From Acidobacteriota bacterium (GTDB lineage: Bacteria; Acidobacteriota; Blastocatellia; Pyrinomonadales; Pyrinomonadaceae), in contig JAEZIT010000128.1 in assembly GCA_023436495.1 (NCBI GenBank), positions 11,063 through 75,062 of the forward strand: a stretch of 64,000 bases of DNA. The letters are read 5' to 3'. Position 1 is the first letter of the stretch; each line of letters opens with the position of its first letter. This document shows positions 44,711 to 53,564 of the stretch, piece by piece. The notes under the pieces are model-generated. The model ran no database searches and had not been told where the DNA came from. It saw only the letters and a list, made by a program, of their open reading frames with translations. The position numbers and the translations under genes were made by a program.

Positions 44711-45988
44711 TTATTTCAGGCAGTCCTTCAATATCTCCGCAAAATCGAAAACGTCGCGGAACGAATTGTAAAGCGCCGCCGGCGCGACCCGAATTACATC
44801 GGGCTCGCGCCAATCGGCGAAAACGCCGCGCTGTGTCAATGTTTCAAAAAGCCCTTTGTTTGCGTCCTTTACGCGGATCGAGAGCTGGCAGCCGCGCGAT
44901 GCCGGATCGGCCGGCGTTATCAGCGAAATACGCTCGTCCATTATCTCGCGCAGCAGATAGTCCAAATAACCCGTTAGCTGCACCGATTTTTCCCGCAGCG
45001 CGGGCATTCCCGCTTCATCGAAAATTTCGAGGGACGCTCGCAGCGCTGCCAGTTGAAAGATCGGCGGATTCGAAAGCTGCCACCCTTCGGCACCGGACAT
45101 AGGCACAAATTCCGGCCCCATCAAAAAACGAGTGCTTTTATCATGGCCCCACCATCCCGCAAAGCGCGGAAGGTCGAACGATTCAGCGTGCCGTTCATGA
45201 ATGAATGCACCTGCTATGCCGCCCGGGCCGGCGTTCAGGTATTTATACGAACACCAAGCCGCAAAATCGACGTCCCAATCGTGCAGTTTCAGTTCGATAT
45301 TCCCAGCTGCATGTGCCAGATCGAACCCGACCGCCGCCCCGGCCGCGTGCCCCGCGCGGGTAATTTCCCGCATATCGAACGCCTGGCCCGTGTAATAATT
45401 CACACCGCCGAGCAGTACCATCGCCAGCGAATCGCCCTCGCGGGTGATCGAATCGACGACATTTTCGGTCCGCAATGTCGCTTCGCCGTCGCGTGGGGCG
45501 AGTTCTAAAAGCGCTTCCGTACCGGCGGAATGAAACTTTATCTGCGATTCGACCGCGTATCGGTCCGAAGGGAAGGCACCTTTTTCGACAATGATCTTAT
45601 ACCGCTCGCGCGTCGGCCGGTAAAATGACACCATCAGAAGGTGAAGGTTGACCGTCAGCGAATTCATAACGATCGTCTCGATCGGTTTTGCACCGACGAC
45701 GCGTGCCATCTGTTCGGTTACGAATTCGTGGTAGGGAAGCCACGGATGCCTCGCATGCAAGTGTCCTTCGACCCCGAGCCGTGCCCAATCGTCCAGTTCC
45801 TGCTCAATATACTCACGAGCCGTCCGCGGCTGCAGCCCTAGCGAATTGCCAGTAAAATACACGGCCTCGCTGCCGTCCTCTCGCCGCGGCACGTAAAATC
45901 GCCCGCGAAAATGTCCAAGCGGGTCGGCCGCGTCCATCGCATCGGCAAACTCCGCCGTGTTCTTATAATTTGTTTGTTCTGCCTTCAT
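44711..45988 (-). CDS. kynU: Kynureninase
   Basis: A 425-residue PLP enzyme cleaving kynurenine or 3-hydroxykynurenine to anthranilate or 3-hydroxyanthranilate plus alanine. GNSLGLQPR near the N-terminus, VGFDLAHAAGN and CSYKYLNAGPGG (with the PLP Lys) are diagnostic. ATG 45988 is chosen over a TTG at 46039 because MKAEQTN begins the conserved N-terminus. First gene of the kynU-formate dehydrogenase-kmo operon; divergent from a secreted protein gene with a 94-bp gap. Confidence 0.95.
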   Translation of the reverse strand: MKAEQTNYKNTAEFADAMDAADPLGHFRGRFYVPRREDGSEAVYFTGNSLGLQPRTAREYIEQELDDWARLGVEGHLHARHPWLPYHEFVTEQMARVVGAKPIETIVMNSLTVNLHLLMVSFYRPTRERYKIIVEKGAFPSDRYAVESQIKFHSAGTEALLELAPRDGEATLRTENVVDSITREGDSLAMVLLGGVNYYTGQAFDMREITRAGHAAGAAVGFDLAHAAGNIELKLHDWDVDFAAWCSYKYLNAGPGGIAGAFIHERHAESFDLPRFAGWWGHDKSTRFLMGPEFVPMSGAEGWQLSNPPIFQLAALRASLEIFDEAGMPALREKSVQLTGYLDYLLREIMDERISLITPADPASRGCQLSIRVKDANKGLFETLTQRGVFADWREPDVIRVAPAALYNSFRDVFDFAEILKDCLK

Positions 45989-46082
45989 CAGCGATAAAAG
46001 TTGATATGTGTTTCGGAATATATACGCGTTAAATCCCAACGGCGGTAATTTGTCGTCGATTTATAAATGATCCGGAGGACAA

Positions 46083-46514
46083 ATGAAAAAAGTATTGCTT
46101 GTTCTTTCTCTCCTCAGTTTAGTCGTCATTATATCGGCCGTATCGGCCAAAGCACAGTCGCAGAGTATCATAGAAATGGATGTCCCGTTCGATTTTAGCG
46201 TCGGGTCAAAAGAAATGGGATCCGGCCTGTACGGGCTCAGGATCAGCCGTAATGCTGCCGGCGGTGTTATTTTGAATCTGCTGGATTACAGGGGCAGAAA
46301 TGTACAGACTCTACTTGCCCGGATTAATGGGGACGCCGGCCCTGGCCCGGCAGAGGTGATTTTCACAAGCTATACAGGGGGATATTTTCTGACCGCGGTT
46401 GCCACCACTTATGGCCGCATCGAACTTATACCGTCCAAGCAGGAAAAAGAGATCGCCGCAAAAAGCTCATCCACGTCGGAAAGACGCAGCCAAATTTCAC
46501 AGAACGTCAAATAA
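46083..46514 (+). CDS. Small exported protein, unknown function
   Basis: A 143-residue protein with a signal peptide ending near SAKAQ and a good ribosome binding site (CGGAGG). The body (VPFDFSVGSKEMGSGLYGL, then short beta strands) resembles acidobacterial exported beta proteins whose role is unknown. The tail is Ser/Lys-rich. It is divergent from kynU and shares its 94-bp upstream region, so joint regulation is possible. Confidence 0.7.
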   Translation: MKKVLLVLSLLSLVVIISAVSAKAQSQSIIEMDVPFDFSVGSKEMGSGLYGLRISRNAAGGVILNLLDYRGRNVQTLLARINGDAGPGPAEVIFTSYTGGYFLTAVATTYGRIELIPSKQEKEIAAKSSSTSERRSQISQNVK

Positions 46515-46520
46515 CTTTAA

Positions 46521-46542
46521 GGCGGGTCGGCGACGGCCCGCC
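46521..46542. terminator. Hairpin between convergent genes
   Basis: A 9-bp stem GGCGGGTCG/CGGCCCGCC (one G-T pair) with loop GCGA separates the exported protein gene from the ACMS decarboxylase gene. Only a weak T-rich tail follows on the plus strand. Confidence 0.55.
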
Positions 46543-46568
46543 TACTTATTTAAAGGTCAGGGCCACAC

Positions 46569-47579
46569 CTACTCGAACCTGGCCTTTTCCATATTCAGCC
46601 AATTCAAGGCCGAACCGTGAAAAAGCATTTCCTTGACCGTGTCGTCGTACGGCATCGAATCGATCAGGCGGCCGGGCTCGAGTTCACCCAGCGGGAATGG
46701 ATAATCGGTCCCGAGAGCTATCTGGTCCGCGCCGACGAGTTTAACAAGATAATCGAGCTTCGCCGCCTCGTGCACTAACGAATCGAAATAAATACGCCCG
46801 AGATATTTTCGCGGGCTATGGGGATTATCGACCGCGCAGAGGTCCGGCCGGACATTGAATCCATGTTCGATCCGTCCGATCGTCGCCGGAAATGCTCCGC
46901 CGCCGTGCGCAAAGCATATCCGCAGGTTTGGCAGCCGTTCCAGTACACCCGAAAAGATCAGCGAACAGATCGCACGTGAACATTCCGCCGGCATGCCGAC
47001 CAACCACGGCAGCCAGTATTTCTGCATATCGGCCTGCCCCATCATTTCCCACGGATGGACGAAAATTGCCATTCCCGATTCGGCGCACGCGGCAAAGAAT
47101 TCGAAGAACCGTTCGTCCCCTAGGTTGAGCTGGTTGACGTTCGTACCTATCTGAACGCCTGCCATCCCAATGTTTTTCGCGCGTTCCAGCTCCTTGACGG
47201 CCAACGCAGTGTCCTGCATCGGCACTGTCGCGAGTCCCACAAAGCGCTTCGGATGCGCGTCGACGATCTCGGCGATACCATCATTCAAAACACGGGCTAC
47301 CTCCGCGCCGTCCTGCGGCTTCGCCCAATAGCTGAACATTACAGGTACGGTCGATAATACCTGAACGCCGACACCGAACGAATCGCTCTCCGCGATGCGC
47401 TTTTTCGGATCCCAGCAATTCTCGTCGATCTCGCGAAAAAACGTACCGTCGTCACGCATCATACGCGCACAGCCCGGCCCGTTGTGTTCGAGATGAATAA
47501 AACCGCCGTAACCGAATTTGTCCTTCCAATTTGGGATGTCCTTCGGCAGGATATGTGTGTGAACGTCGATCTTCAGCAT
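46569..47579 (-). CDS. 2-amino-3-carboxymuconate-6-semialdehyde decarboxylase (ACMSD)
   Basis: A 336-residue amidohydrolase-family decarboxylase acting on ACMS, the product of 3-hydroxyanthranilate dioxygenase, diverting it from quinolinate. DVHTHILP (zinc His pair), FVHPWEMMG, CFAHGGGAFPATIGR and LGTDYPFPLGE are the ACMSD signatures. It ends a long minus-strand run of genes and lies nine bases after a phosphotransferase-like gene. Confidence 0.92.
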   Translation of the reverse strand: MLKIDVHTHILPKDIPNWKDKFGYGGFIHLEHNGPGCARMMRDDGTFFREIDENCWDPKKRIAESDSFGVGVQVLSTVPVMFSYWAKPQDGAEVARVLNDGIAEIVDAHPKRFVGLATVPMQDTALAVKELERAKNIGMAGVQIGTNVNQLNLGDERFFEFFAACAESGMAIFVHPWEMMGQADMQKYWLPWLVGMPAECSRAICSLIFSGVLERLPNLRICFAHGGGAFPATIGRIEHGFNVRPDLCAVDNPHSPRKYLGRIYFDSLVHEAAKLDYLVKLVGADQIALGTDYPFPLGELEPGRLIDSMPYDDTVKEMLFHGSALNWLNMEKARFE

Positions 47580-47588
47580 GGATTGGAT

Positions 47589-48533
47589 CTAAAGTGAATA
47601 CAAGTCGAAAATGCCGGTCATTCGCAGCCGAAACCGTGCGATCGCCGTGGTGTCCTTCTCTGCGGCAAGCCGTTCGGCCTCCGGAGAATAATTTAACACA
47701 TTGAACGCTTTGATCAGCGGAGCGGCTTCCGCGAATTTTTTCGGGGTCAGCCCGTACGCTTCGACAAAATGCTGCTTTTCGTCGATCCCGAGGTCATGCA
47801 GCGCGAGCGACAGTTCCCAGTGCGGGGCTGAATTGGCAGTTGCGTTCTCCCAATCAATCAACGCAGTTATCTTGCCCTCTTCGTCGGCGATCACGTTCTT
47901 CAAACGAATGTCGCCGTGGTTCAGCACCGACCTCGCCTTCATTTTTTCAGCCGCATTGAACGTGCTCCTTAGCGTCCGCGCCTGCTTGGCGTCGACGATG
48001 CGATGTTTTTCCAGCACCGCCAGCTTTTCCCGCCACCGGTATTCATTCCGAAGGTAGTCCTTCCACGTTTCATTCCGCGAAAGCTTGTTGCTGGACCAAT
48101 CGAACGTCGCGCCGAAGCCTTTCGTCCGGATCCCGTTGATCATCGCCGCGAAACGGCCCATTTCGCGGACGATCTCGTTGCGTTTGTCGTGTTTCAGGCC
48201 GTTCGTGCCTTCGACGTGCCGCGTGACCATATACGGAAAGGGAATGATGGACGATCCGACCTCGAGTATCTCCGCCGTCGGAACGCCGGCCTCGCGTGCG
48301 GCGTTCTGAGCCCACTGTTCCTTGATGAACAGATTGATACTTGCGGCCTCCGGGCTTATCCGCACGACGAAATCACCGTCGTGGTGTTTTACGGCGAACA
48401 CGAAATTAGTCAGCCCCGACGCTTTGAACGAGATGCGCGCCGGCCGCGTGCCGAAATGATGTTCGATCACTTTCCGGGCGAGGCCCTTGAATTTACTGAC
48501 CTCTTTTTCGGATGAGGGGTTTTCCGTGATCAA
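47589..48533 (-). CDS. APH-family phosphotransferase-like protein
   Basis: A 314-residue kinase-fold protein. A Gly-rich region (FKASGLTNFVFAVK) and VVRISPEA are followed by NHGDIRLKN, the catalytic loop of aminoglycoside/choline-kinase-like enzymes (HGDxxxxN), and ALIDWENA with the metal-binding Asp. The substrate is unknown. It overlaps the upstream HAD gene by 41 bp and precedes ACMSD by nine bases, so it is translated in the catabolic operon. Confidence 0.8.
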   Translation of the reverse strand: MITENPSSEKEVSKFKGLARKVIEHHFGTRPARISFKASGLTNFVFAVKHHDGDFVVRISPEAASINLFIKEQWAQNAAREAGVPTAEILEVGSSIIPFPYMVTRHVEGTNGLKHDKRNEIVREMGRFAAMINGIRTKGFGATFDWSSNKLSRNETWKDYLRNEYRWREKLAVLEKHRIVDAKQARTLRSTFNAAEKMKARSVLNHGDIRLKNVIADEEGKITALIDWENATANSAPHWELSLALHDLGIDEKQHFVEAYGLTPKKFAEAAPLIKAFNVLNYSPEAERLAAEKDTTAIARFRLRMTGIFDLYSL

Positions 48534-49449
48534 TCGCTTTTTCCTCCTGCAGCCTTACCGCCTCGAACAATACATCGCCGAGCTCGAACGAATTCTGCAC
48601 GCGTATCGTGTTCTTTAGCCCGCGAAACGTGAGATCGATCGGGCCGACTTGTACCGCCATCCCAACTCCGTCCAGAAACACGTCCATCGGCGTATCACCC
48701 GCGCCGAGCGAATCAGAAAGCTCAAACCCCAGATGCTGAGCGGCGGCCTGCGACCCGGAAAGTTTGTCGACGCCTTTGGTCGTGAAAAAGCTGCTCGGAC
48801 GCGAATGCTGATATGCCATCAGGTCGTCCGCCGGACGTTCGATCAGCAGAAATATCATGCAGTGCTCATCCGCGTGCAGCTGTTCTTCGAGCTTGGCAAA
48901 TTCGACCGCTGTCACGGCCGACGCGCTTCGGTATTTTTCTTTGATATGATCGATCTTTTCAGCGACGGGCGTCCAGATGATCTCGCCCATTCGCCAATCG
49001 CGCGGATAGTGGAACAGCAGGACATCGCGGATATCGTCGTCCAACAGGGCTTGAACTCCCGCAAGCACTGCATCTATCTCGTTTGCCGTCAACGGGAACG
49101 CTGCGATCTCTTCGAAACAAAGCTCGTCCTTTTCATCGCGTTGCACATAACCGATCTGGCTGCCGTTCATCGAAACGACCGGGATCGGCGAACCCGATAA
49201 CGCCAACCACTCTTTGCCGAACGTCCGCATCACGGAAAGCGGGAACCGCAGGGAGTTTAGCACTACAGGCCGCCCGCGGTCGTACAAGGCCTTTAGCCCG
49301 AGTTCGACCGGTTCAGGGATATAAACGCGGCCATTCTCTTCGTGCACCGCCGTGCCGTCCAGGTCCGTTATGACCGCCCCGCGTTCGATGAACGCCGAAT
49401 CTTCGACGAACCCGCGCAGAGCGGAAACGACTTCCGGATTCAATGCCAT
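48493..49449 (-). CDS. HAD-family (Cof/IIB-like) phosphatase
   Basis: A 318-residue haloacid dehalogenase-like hydrolase. ATG 49449 follows a GGGAGG site; the frame opens earlier at 49518. VITDLDGTAV is motif I with the nucleophilic Asp, VLNSLR is motif II, VDKLSGSQAAAQHL contains the motif III Lys, and GAGDTPMDVF is motif IV. Substrate unknown. Its 3' end overlaps the kinase-like gene by 41 bp. Confidence 0.8.
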   Translation of the reverse strand: MALNPEVVSALRGFVEDSAFIERGAVITDLDGTAVHEENGRVYIPEPVELGLKALYDRGRPVVLNSLRFPLSVMRTFGKEWLALSGSPIPVVSMNGSQIGYVQRDEKDELCFEEIAAFPLTANEIDAVLAGVQALLDDDIRDVLLFHYPRDWRMGEIIWTPVAEKIDHIKEKYRSASAVTAVEFAKLEEQLHADEHCMIFLLIERPADDLMAYQHSRPSSFFTTKGVDKLSGSQAAAQHLGFELSDSLGAGDTPMDVFLDGVGMAVQVGPIDLTFRGLKNTIRVQNSFELGDVLFEAVRLQEEKAIDHGKPLIRKRGQ

Positions 49450-49573
49450 TAATTCAAACCTCCCTCGCTCGTAAATGTTCTGTATTGATATTTTGAAGGG
49501 TTTGGCGGGATTTAGCAAAGAAATTTTTCTAGGAGGCGGATCGGGCGGGAAATTGGGGCACTATCAAATAGTT

Positions 49574-49754
49574 CTATTCTGAGTTCGTACGATCGGCCTC
49601 GGTAGGGCGTCGTTTGAGCTTTTGGCGAAGCTCTTCCGCTCTTTCTTTCGAGATAGGTTCGGCCTTCATGAGCGATAAAATACATATCGCGAAGCTCATC
49701 GAACATGTTCAGCCTCCGAAGTATCGCATCTGATGACATATCAATCATTTTCAT
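49574..49754 (-). pseudogene. Possible frameshifted small gene
   Basis: In the 365-bp gap between the HAD and 3-hydroxyanthranilate dioxygenase genes, one frame from ATG 49754 reads MSSDAILRRLNMFDELRDMYF and then becomes low-quality, while a second frame from ATG 49669 reads KAEPISKERAEELRQKL and stops at 49576. Together they give one coherent helical protein of about 60 residues, as if a single-base shift lies near 49670. Alternatively it is two overlapping short genes or chance. A third frame stays open to 49512. Confidence 0.35.
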
Positions 49755-49814
49755 CTCGATTCGAACAATATCGATAAGATCCTTGGGCCGGCCGGCAAGT
49801 TCTTTAATTAGCGT

Positions 49815-50339
49815 TTATCCCACCACCGCCGGGGGTTCCATAACGGCGCCGCATTGCTTGCAGGTGCGCAGGTCTTCCGATCCATAGAAACGTCTGAACA
49901 CGCTCTGGAATTGGGTCGTTATGTCGTCGAGCTCGAAATATTCTTCGTAAAGTTTGTTATTACAGTTTTCGCAGAACCAAAGCAGCCCGTCCTTCTCGCC
50001 CTCGCGCCGTTTGCGTTCGATGACGAGCCCGACGGTGTTCTCACCGCGTATAGGATTGTGCGGGACGCGCGGCGGCAACAGGAACATTTCCCCCGCACGT
50101 ATCGAGAACTCGACCGCGTGGCCGTCTTCCTGGACCATGACGTTTATGTCGCCCTCTAGCTGGTAGAAAAACTCTTCGCCTTCGTCCCAGTGATAGTCCT
50201 TACGCGAATTCGGCCCGCCAACCACCATCACGATAAAATCGTCCGAATCGTAAACGCACTGATTTCCGACCGGCGGCTTCAGCAGGTGCCGGTGCTCGTC
50301 GATCCAACGCATGAAATTGAATGGTCGTTGTATTGGCAT
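49815..50339 (-). CDS. 3-hydroxyanthranilate 3,4-dioxygenase
   Basis: A 174-residue cupin dioxygenase opening 3-hydroxyanthranilate to ACMS. DYHWDEGEEFFYQLEGDI and PPRVPHNPIR supply the Fe(II) His/Glu/His ligands. The C-terminal CENCNN and CKQCG pairs form the extra rubredoxin-like iron site of bacterial enzymes. ATG 50339 follows GAGGG. Located in the same direction as ACMSD, AmnD-like and the semialdehyde dehydrogenase. Confidence 0.95.
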   Translation of the reverse strand: MPIQRPFNFMRWIDEHRHLLKPPVGNQCVYDSDDFIVMVVGGPNSRKDYHWDEGEEFFYQLEGDINVMVQEDGHAVEFSIRAGEMFLLPPRVPHNPIRGENTVGLVIERKRREGEKDGLLWFCENCNNKLYEEYFELDDITTQFQSVFRRFYGSEDLRTCKQCGAVMEPPAVVG

Positions 50340-50370
50340 AACGCCCTCAAATCTATGTGATCGCTCTGGA

Positions 50371-50886
50371 TTATACCGTTTGCATGTCGATCTCGAACAA
50401 GCTAAGGCTTATCCCGTCATAATGTTTGGGCATGTCATCCGGAAAATCTGGCGCGACCACGCCCAGAAAGCTGAACCCGCAATTGGTATAGTAATCTATC
50501 AGCTTTTGATTATCGCCCCACGTATCCATCCGGATATATCTCAGGCCCTTTGCCCGAGCATGCCTCCGTGCCCACTCCGTAATGCTCTTTACATATCCGC
50601 GGCCGCGAAATTCCGGGTTCGTCACGATGCGGTGAATATACATCGCACCCTCGCCGCTATTCTTTCCCCATATGACAGGGTCTTCATATGCGACCGAAAA
50701 GATACACGCGCTACGGCCATCCTCAACAAGTTTCCACGACCGGCCCTCGGCTATTTCACGTTCGATAAGCTCACGGTCAAACCCAAGCCAATGCTTATCA
50801 AATACCTGCTTTTGAAACTCGATCGCCTTGTCGTACAGGCCGAATATCGTTTCCAGATCTTCCGTCCCGTTCGTCACAAATTCCAT
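50371..50886 (-). CDS. GNAT-family N-acetyltransferase
   Basis: A 171-residue acetyltransferase. MYIHRIVTNPEFRGRGYV is the acetyl-CoA-binding motif A (R/Q-x-x-G-x-G/A), followed by YYTNCGF (motif B). ATG 50886 is preferred over a TTG at 50901. The substrate is unknown. It begins one base after the stop of the DUF1697 gene and ends 31 bp before the 3-hydroxyanthranilate dioxygenase gene. Confidence 0.85.
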   Translation of the reverse strand: MEFVTNGTEDLETIFGLYDKAIEFQKQVFDKHWLGFDRELIEREIAEGRSWKLVEDGRSACIFSVAYEDPVIWGKNSGEGAMYIHRIVTNPEFRGRGYVKSITEWARRHARAKGLRYIRMDTWGDNQKLIDYYTNCGFSFLGVVAPDFPDDMPKHYDGISLSLFEIDMQTV

Positions 50887-50887
50887 T

Positions 50888-51415
50888 TCACAGCTCCGCA
50901 AGTTTCTCGACCGTACGCCAATTCCGCCCCGTATAAACGATCTTCAGCTTCTTTTCCAGGAATCCCTTTCCCAGCAGGCTTTCGGCGACGCCGTTTTGCA
51001 GATGACAATAGATCTCGCGGCCGTCTGGATAAAACTCCTCGCCGGGAATGGCCGCCGCAGCAAGTTGTTCCGCCTTGTCCTCCGGCATCCCTTCTTTCAA
51101 AAACAGAACGTGCATCTCCTTATGCGAGCCGTATTTCCCCTCGAACGGGTTATTCGATAATATGCGTTTAAAATCCTCCTGCTCGCGAATGATCACCGGG
51201 ATCTGCTTGTCAAAACGGTCTGCGATCGCTGTCTCGATCTTCGCCGACAGCTTTTCGGGCGGCAGTTTTCGGGAGTCGAATGCGATGTTCCCGCTGTTGA
51301 TATAAGACTTGACCTCGTCAAAACCGAGAGCCTCGAACATCGCCCGAAGCTCTTCCATTTTGATCATCGTATTTCCGCCGACGTTTATACCGCGCAGCAG
51401 CGCTACATATCGCAT
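50888..51415 (-). CDS. DUF1697-family protein
   Basis: A 175-residue soluble protein. RYVALLRGINVGGNTMIKM at the N-terminus and SYINSGNIAFDS are diagnostic for DUF1697. No function is established for the family. It is in tight order with the GNAT gene, and lies 30 bp after the alcohol dehydrogenase gene. Confidence 0.9.
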   Translation of the reverse strand: MRYVALLRGINVGGNTMIKMEELRAMFEALGFDEVKSYINSGNIAFDSRKLPPEKLSAKIETAIADRFDKQIPVIIREQEDFKRILSNNPFEGKYGSHKEMHVLFLKEGMPEDKAEQLAAAAIPGEEFYPDGREIYCHLQNGVAESLLGKGFLEKKLKIVYTGRNWRTVEKLAEL

Positions 51416-51445
51416 ATTGATTGTGAACGCACCTTTATCACCCCA

Positions 51446-52522
51446 CTACGCGTTCGCCATATCGATCACGAACCGGTATCGAACGTCAGCCTTGACCGTG
51501 CGGTCGTATGCGGTGTCGATATAATCGGGCTTGATCAATTCGATATCGGATGTGATCCCGTGCTCGGCACAGAAATCCAGCATTTCCTGGGTTTCGGGAA
51601 TGCCGCCGATGCTCGAACCGGCCAAAACCTTGTTGCCGCCGATGAGCGAAAACGCATACAGTGGTATCGCTTCCGTCGGAACGCCGACGATCACCATTAC
51701 GCCGTTTACCCCGAGCAGCCTAAGATACGCATTGTAATCGTGCGTGGCCGAGATCGTGTCGAGAATAAAGTCAAAGCCGCCGCGTGCAGCCTTTGCGGCC
51801 TCCTCGTCCCTGATGTTCAGGAAATTATGAGCGCCCAATCTACAGGCGTCTTCTTCCTTCGACGGGGAAGTGCTTATAACGGTAACATCTGCACCCATGG
51901 CAGCGGCCAATTTCACACCCATGTGCCCGAGCCCGCCGAGGCCCGCGATCGCCACCTTCATCCCCGGGCCGACCTTCCAGCGCCGCAGCGGCGAATATGT
52001 CGTGATCCCCGCGCACAGCAGCGGCGCAACACCCGAAAGCTGCTCCTCCGGTGCCGCCACTTTCAGTGCGTACGCTTCGTCCACGACATAATGCTTCGAA
52101 TATCCGCCGAAAGTCGGCGTCGTCCGGTCCATTTCGGTGCCGTTATAGGTCTGTGCCGATCCCTTAACGCAAAACTGCTCAGTGCCGTCATGACACGGCC
52201 CGCATTCACGGCACGAATCCACAAAACACCCTATGCCCGCGATGTCGCCTTCCTTAAATTTCGTTACGTCCGAGCCTACCTTCGTTACCCGGCCGACGAT
52301 CTCGTGACCCGGCACCATCGGATAAAGCGACGGAACAGCCGGTTCCCATTCGCCTCTCGCCTGATGAATGTCAGAATGACAGATGCCCGCGTAGAGGATG
52401 TCGATCAGTATGTCCTTCGGCCCGAGGTCGCGGCGGACAAATTCGAACGGCGCAAAAGACGCATTTGCGTCCGTCACGGCAAACCCTCGTGTTTTAATTC
52501 CTGTTGTTTCTGCTGCGATCAT
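51446..52522 (-). CDS. Zinc-dependent alcohol dehydrogenase
   Basis: A 358-residue medium-chain dehydrogenase of the YahK/cinnamyl alcohol type. GICHSDIH and GHEIVGRV give the catalytic zinc ligands, CRECGPCHDGTEQFC the structural zinc, and GLGGLGHMGVKLA the NADP fold. Likely reduces or oxidises an aldehyde; the substrate is unknown. Encoded 10 bp after the 2-aminomuconate deaminase-like gene. Confidence 0.88.
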   Translation of the reverse strand: MIAAETTGIKTRGFAVTDANASFAPFEFVRRDLGPKDILIDILYAGICHSDIHQARGEWEPAVPSLYPMVPGHEIVGRVTKVGSDVTKFKEGDIAGIGCFVDSCRECGPCHDGTEQFCVKGSAQTYNGTEMDRTTPTFGGYSKHYVVDEAYALKVAAPEEQLSGVAPLLCAGITTYSPLRRWKVGPGMKVAIAGLGGLGHMGVKLAAAMGADVTVISTSPSKEEDACRLGAHNFLNIRDEEAAKAARGGFDFILDTISATHDYNAYLRLLGVNGVMVIVGVPTEAIPLYAFSLIGGNKVLAGSSIGGIPETQEMLDFCAEHGITSDIELIKPDYIDTAYDRTVKADVRYRFVIDMANA

Positions 52523-52532
52523 TGTAAATCTC

Positions 52533-52949
52533 CTAAGTTATTGTTGCAATTACTTTTAACTCGATCGCGATCGGTGTGGGCAGGGAACTGATCTCGACTG
52601 TTGTCCGGCATGGCCGGTTTTCCGAAAAATATTCTGCGTAGATCTTATTATACACCGCGAAATCGTCTTTCATATTGGTCAAAAATACCGTCACATCCAC
52701 GATATTTCCCCAAGCGGACCCGGCGTCCTCCAAAATGTAGCGGACGTTCTGAAAAACCGACCGGCACTGCGTTTCGATGTCGTAGGAAACTATCTCGCCG
52801 GCTTCGTTCAATTCGACGCCCGGAATTTCCTTCTTACCGCGTTCACGCGGCCCGACGCCCGACAGGAACAATAGGTCGCCCACGCGCCGCGCGTGCGGGT
52901 AAAGCCCGACCGCCTCCGGCGCTCGCGAAGATTCAACAATCTCATCCAT
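52533..52949 (-). CDS. 2-aminomuconate deaminase (RidA family)
   Basis: A 138-residue RidA-fold protein. ATG 52949 is preferred to TTG 52955. The segments GLYPHARRVGDLLFLSGVG and GKKEIPGVEL, and the end TTVEISSLPTPIAIELK, follow the NbaF/AmnD branch that removes ammonia from 2-aminomuconate rather than generic RidA. It lies among 3-hydroxyanthranilate catabolic genes, which supports the assignment. Confidence 0.87.
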   Translation of the reverse strand: MDEIVESSRAPEAVGLYPHARRVGDLLFLSGVGPRERGKKEIPGVELNEAGEIVSYDIETQCRSVFQNVRYILEDAGSAWGNIVDVTVFLTNMKDDFAVYNKIYAEYFSENRPCRTTVEISSLPTPIAIELKVIATIT

Positions 52950-52960
52950 AAACAAAAGTC

Positions 52961-53539
52961 CTAAAATCGCTGCAGCGACGCCAGTATCTTTTTTGTGTCG
53001 GCAAGCGGGATCATCACCTGTGTTTTGTCACCTTCCTCATGGCCGCGCATGCCATCGTAGTGAAACGGAGTTTTTCCGACCTCGAACCAATGCGTCATGC
53101 TGAAGTCCCTGATCGGTTTGCCGTCTTCGTCTTTTGGCTGATAAGCAATGTAGATAGTGCCGACGGATGAACGAACGCTGCTGGTTTCCTCATACGGAAG
53201 ATCGCCGATGCCCTCAAAACCGGCCTCGATCGCGAACCGCTGCAATTTTCCGCCTGCGATCTTTCGCGAATATACGATCACGAGCGCGCGCTCCCACACC
53301 GGCACCTTTGCCCCAAGCTTCGATTCGATCCGTTCTACGGCAAAGCCCTCCGGCAGCCAGGTCGGCAGCGGAACCGGCGTCACGCGCTTTGCCGCCCGCA
53401 GCGTCGTCATCTGGCTCGCCGAGATTCCCGGGAAACGACTCTCGTCAGCCGCCTTCACTCCCGCAGCCGCTCTTGCCTGTCCCATAGCGCCAACCGCCGC
53501 CACAGCGACCAACATCATGCAGACAAATGCTCTCTTCAT
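52961..53539 (-). CDS. Exported protein of unknown function
   Basis: A 192-residue protein with a signal peptide ending near GQARA (ATG 53539). PVPLPTWLPEGFAVERIE and a mixed alpha/beta body ending SMTHWFEVGK resemble DUF4367-type anti-sigma C-terminal domains, but the resemblance is weak. It lies 25 bp after pepT and 11 bp before the 2-aminomuconate deaminase gene, so is likely co-transcribed. Confidence 0.7.
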   Translation of the reverse strand: MKRAFVCMMLVAVAAVGAMGQARAAAGVKAADESRFPGISASQMTTLRAAKRVTPVPLPTWLPEGFAVERIESKLGAKVPVWERALVIVYSRKIAGGKLQRFAIEAGFEGIGDLPYEETSSVRSSVGTIYIAYQPKDEDGKPIRDFSMTHWFEVGKTPFHYDGMRGHEEGDKTQVMIPLADTKKILASLQRF

Positions 53540-53564
53540 AACTGCTTGCACATCCTCAGCTCCC

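Noticed and set aside
51560..52591. A 343-codon plus-strand frame opposite the alcohol dehydrogenase
   Set aside because: It is a shadow of a gene with intact zinc and NADP motifs.
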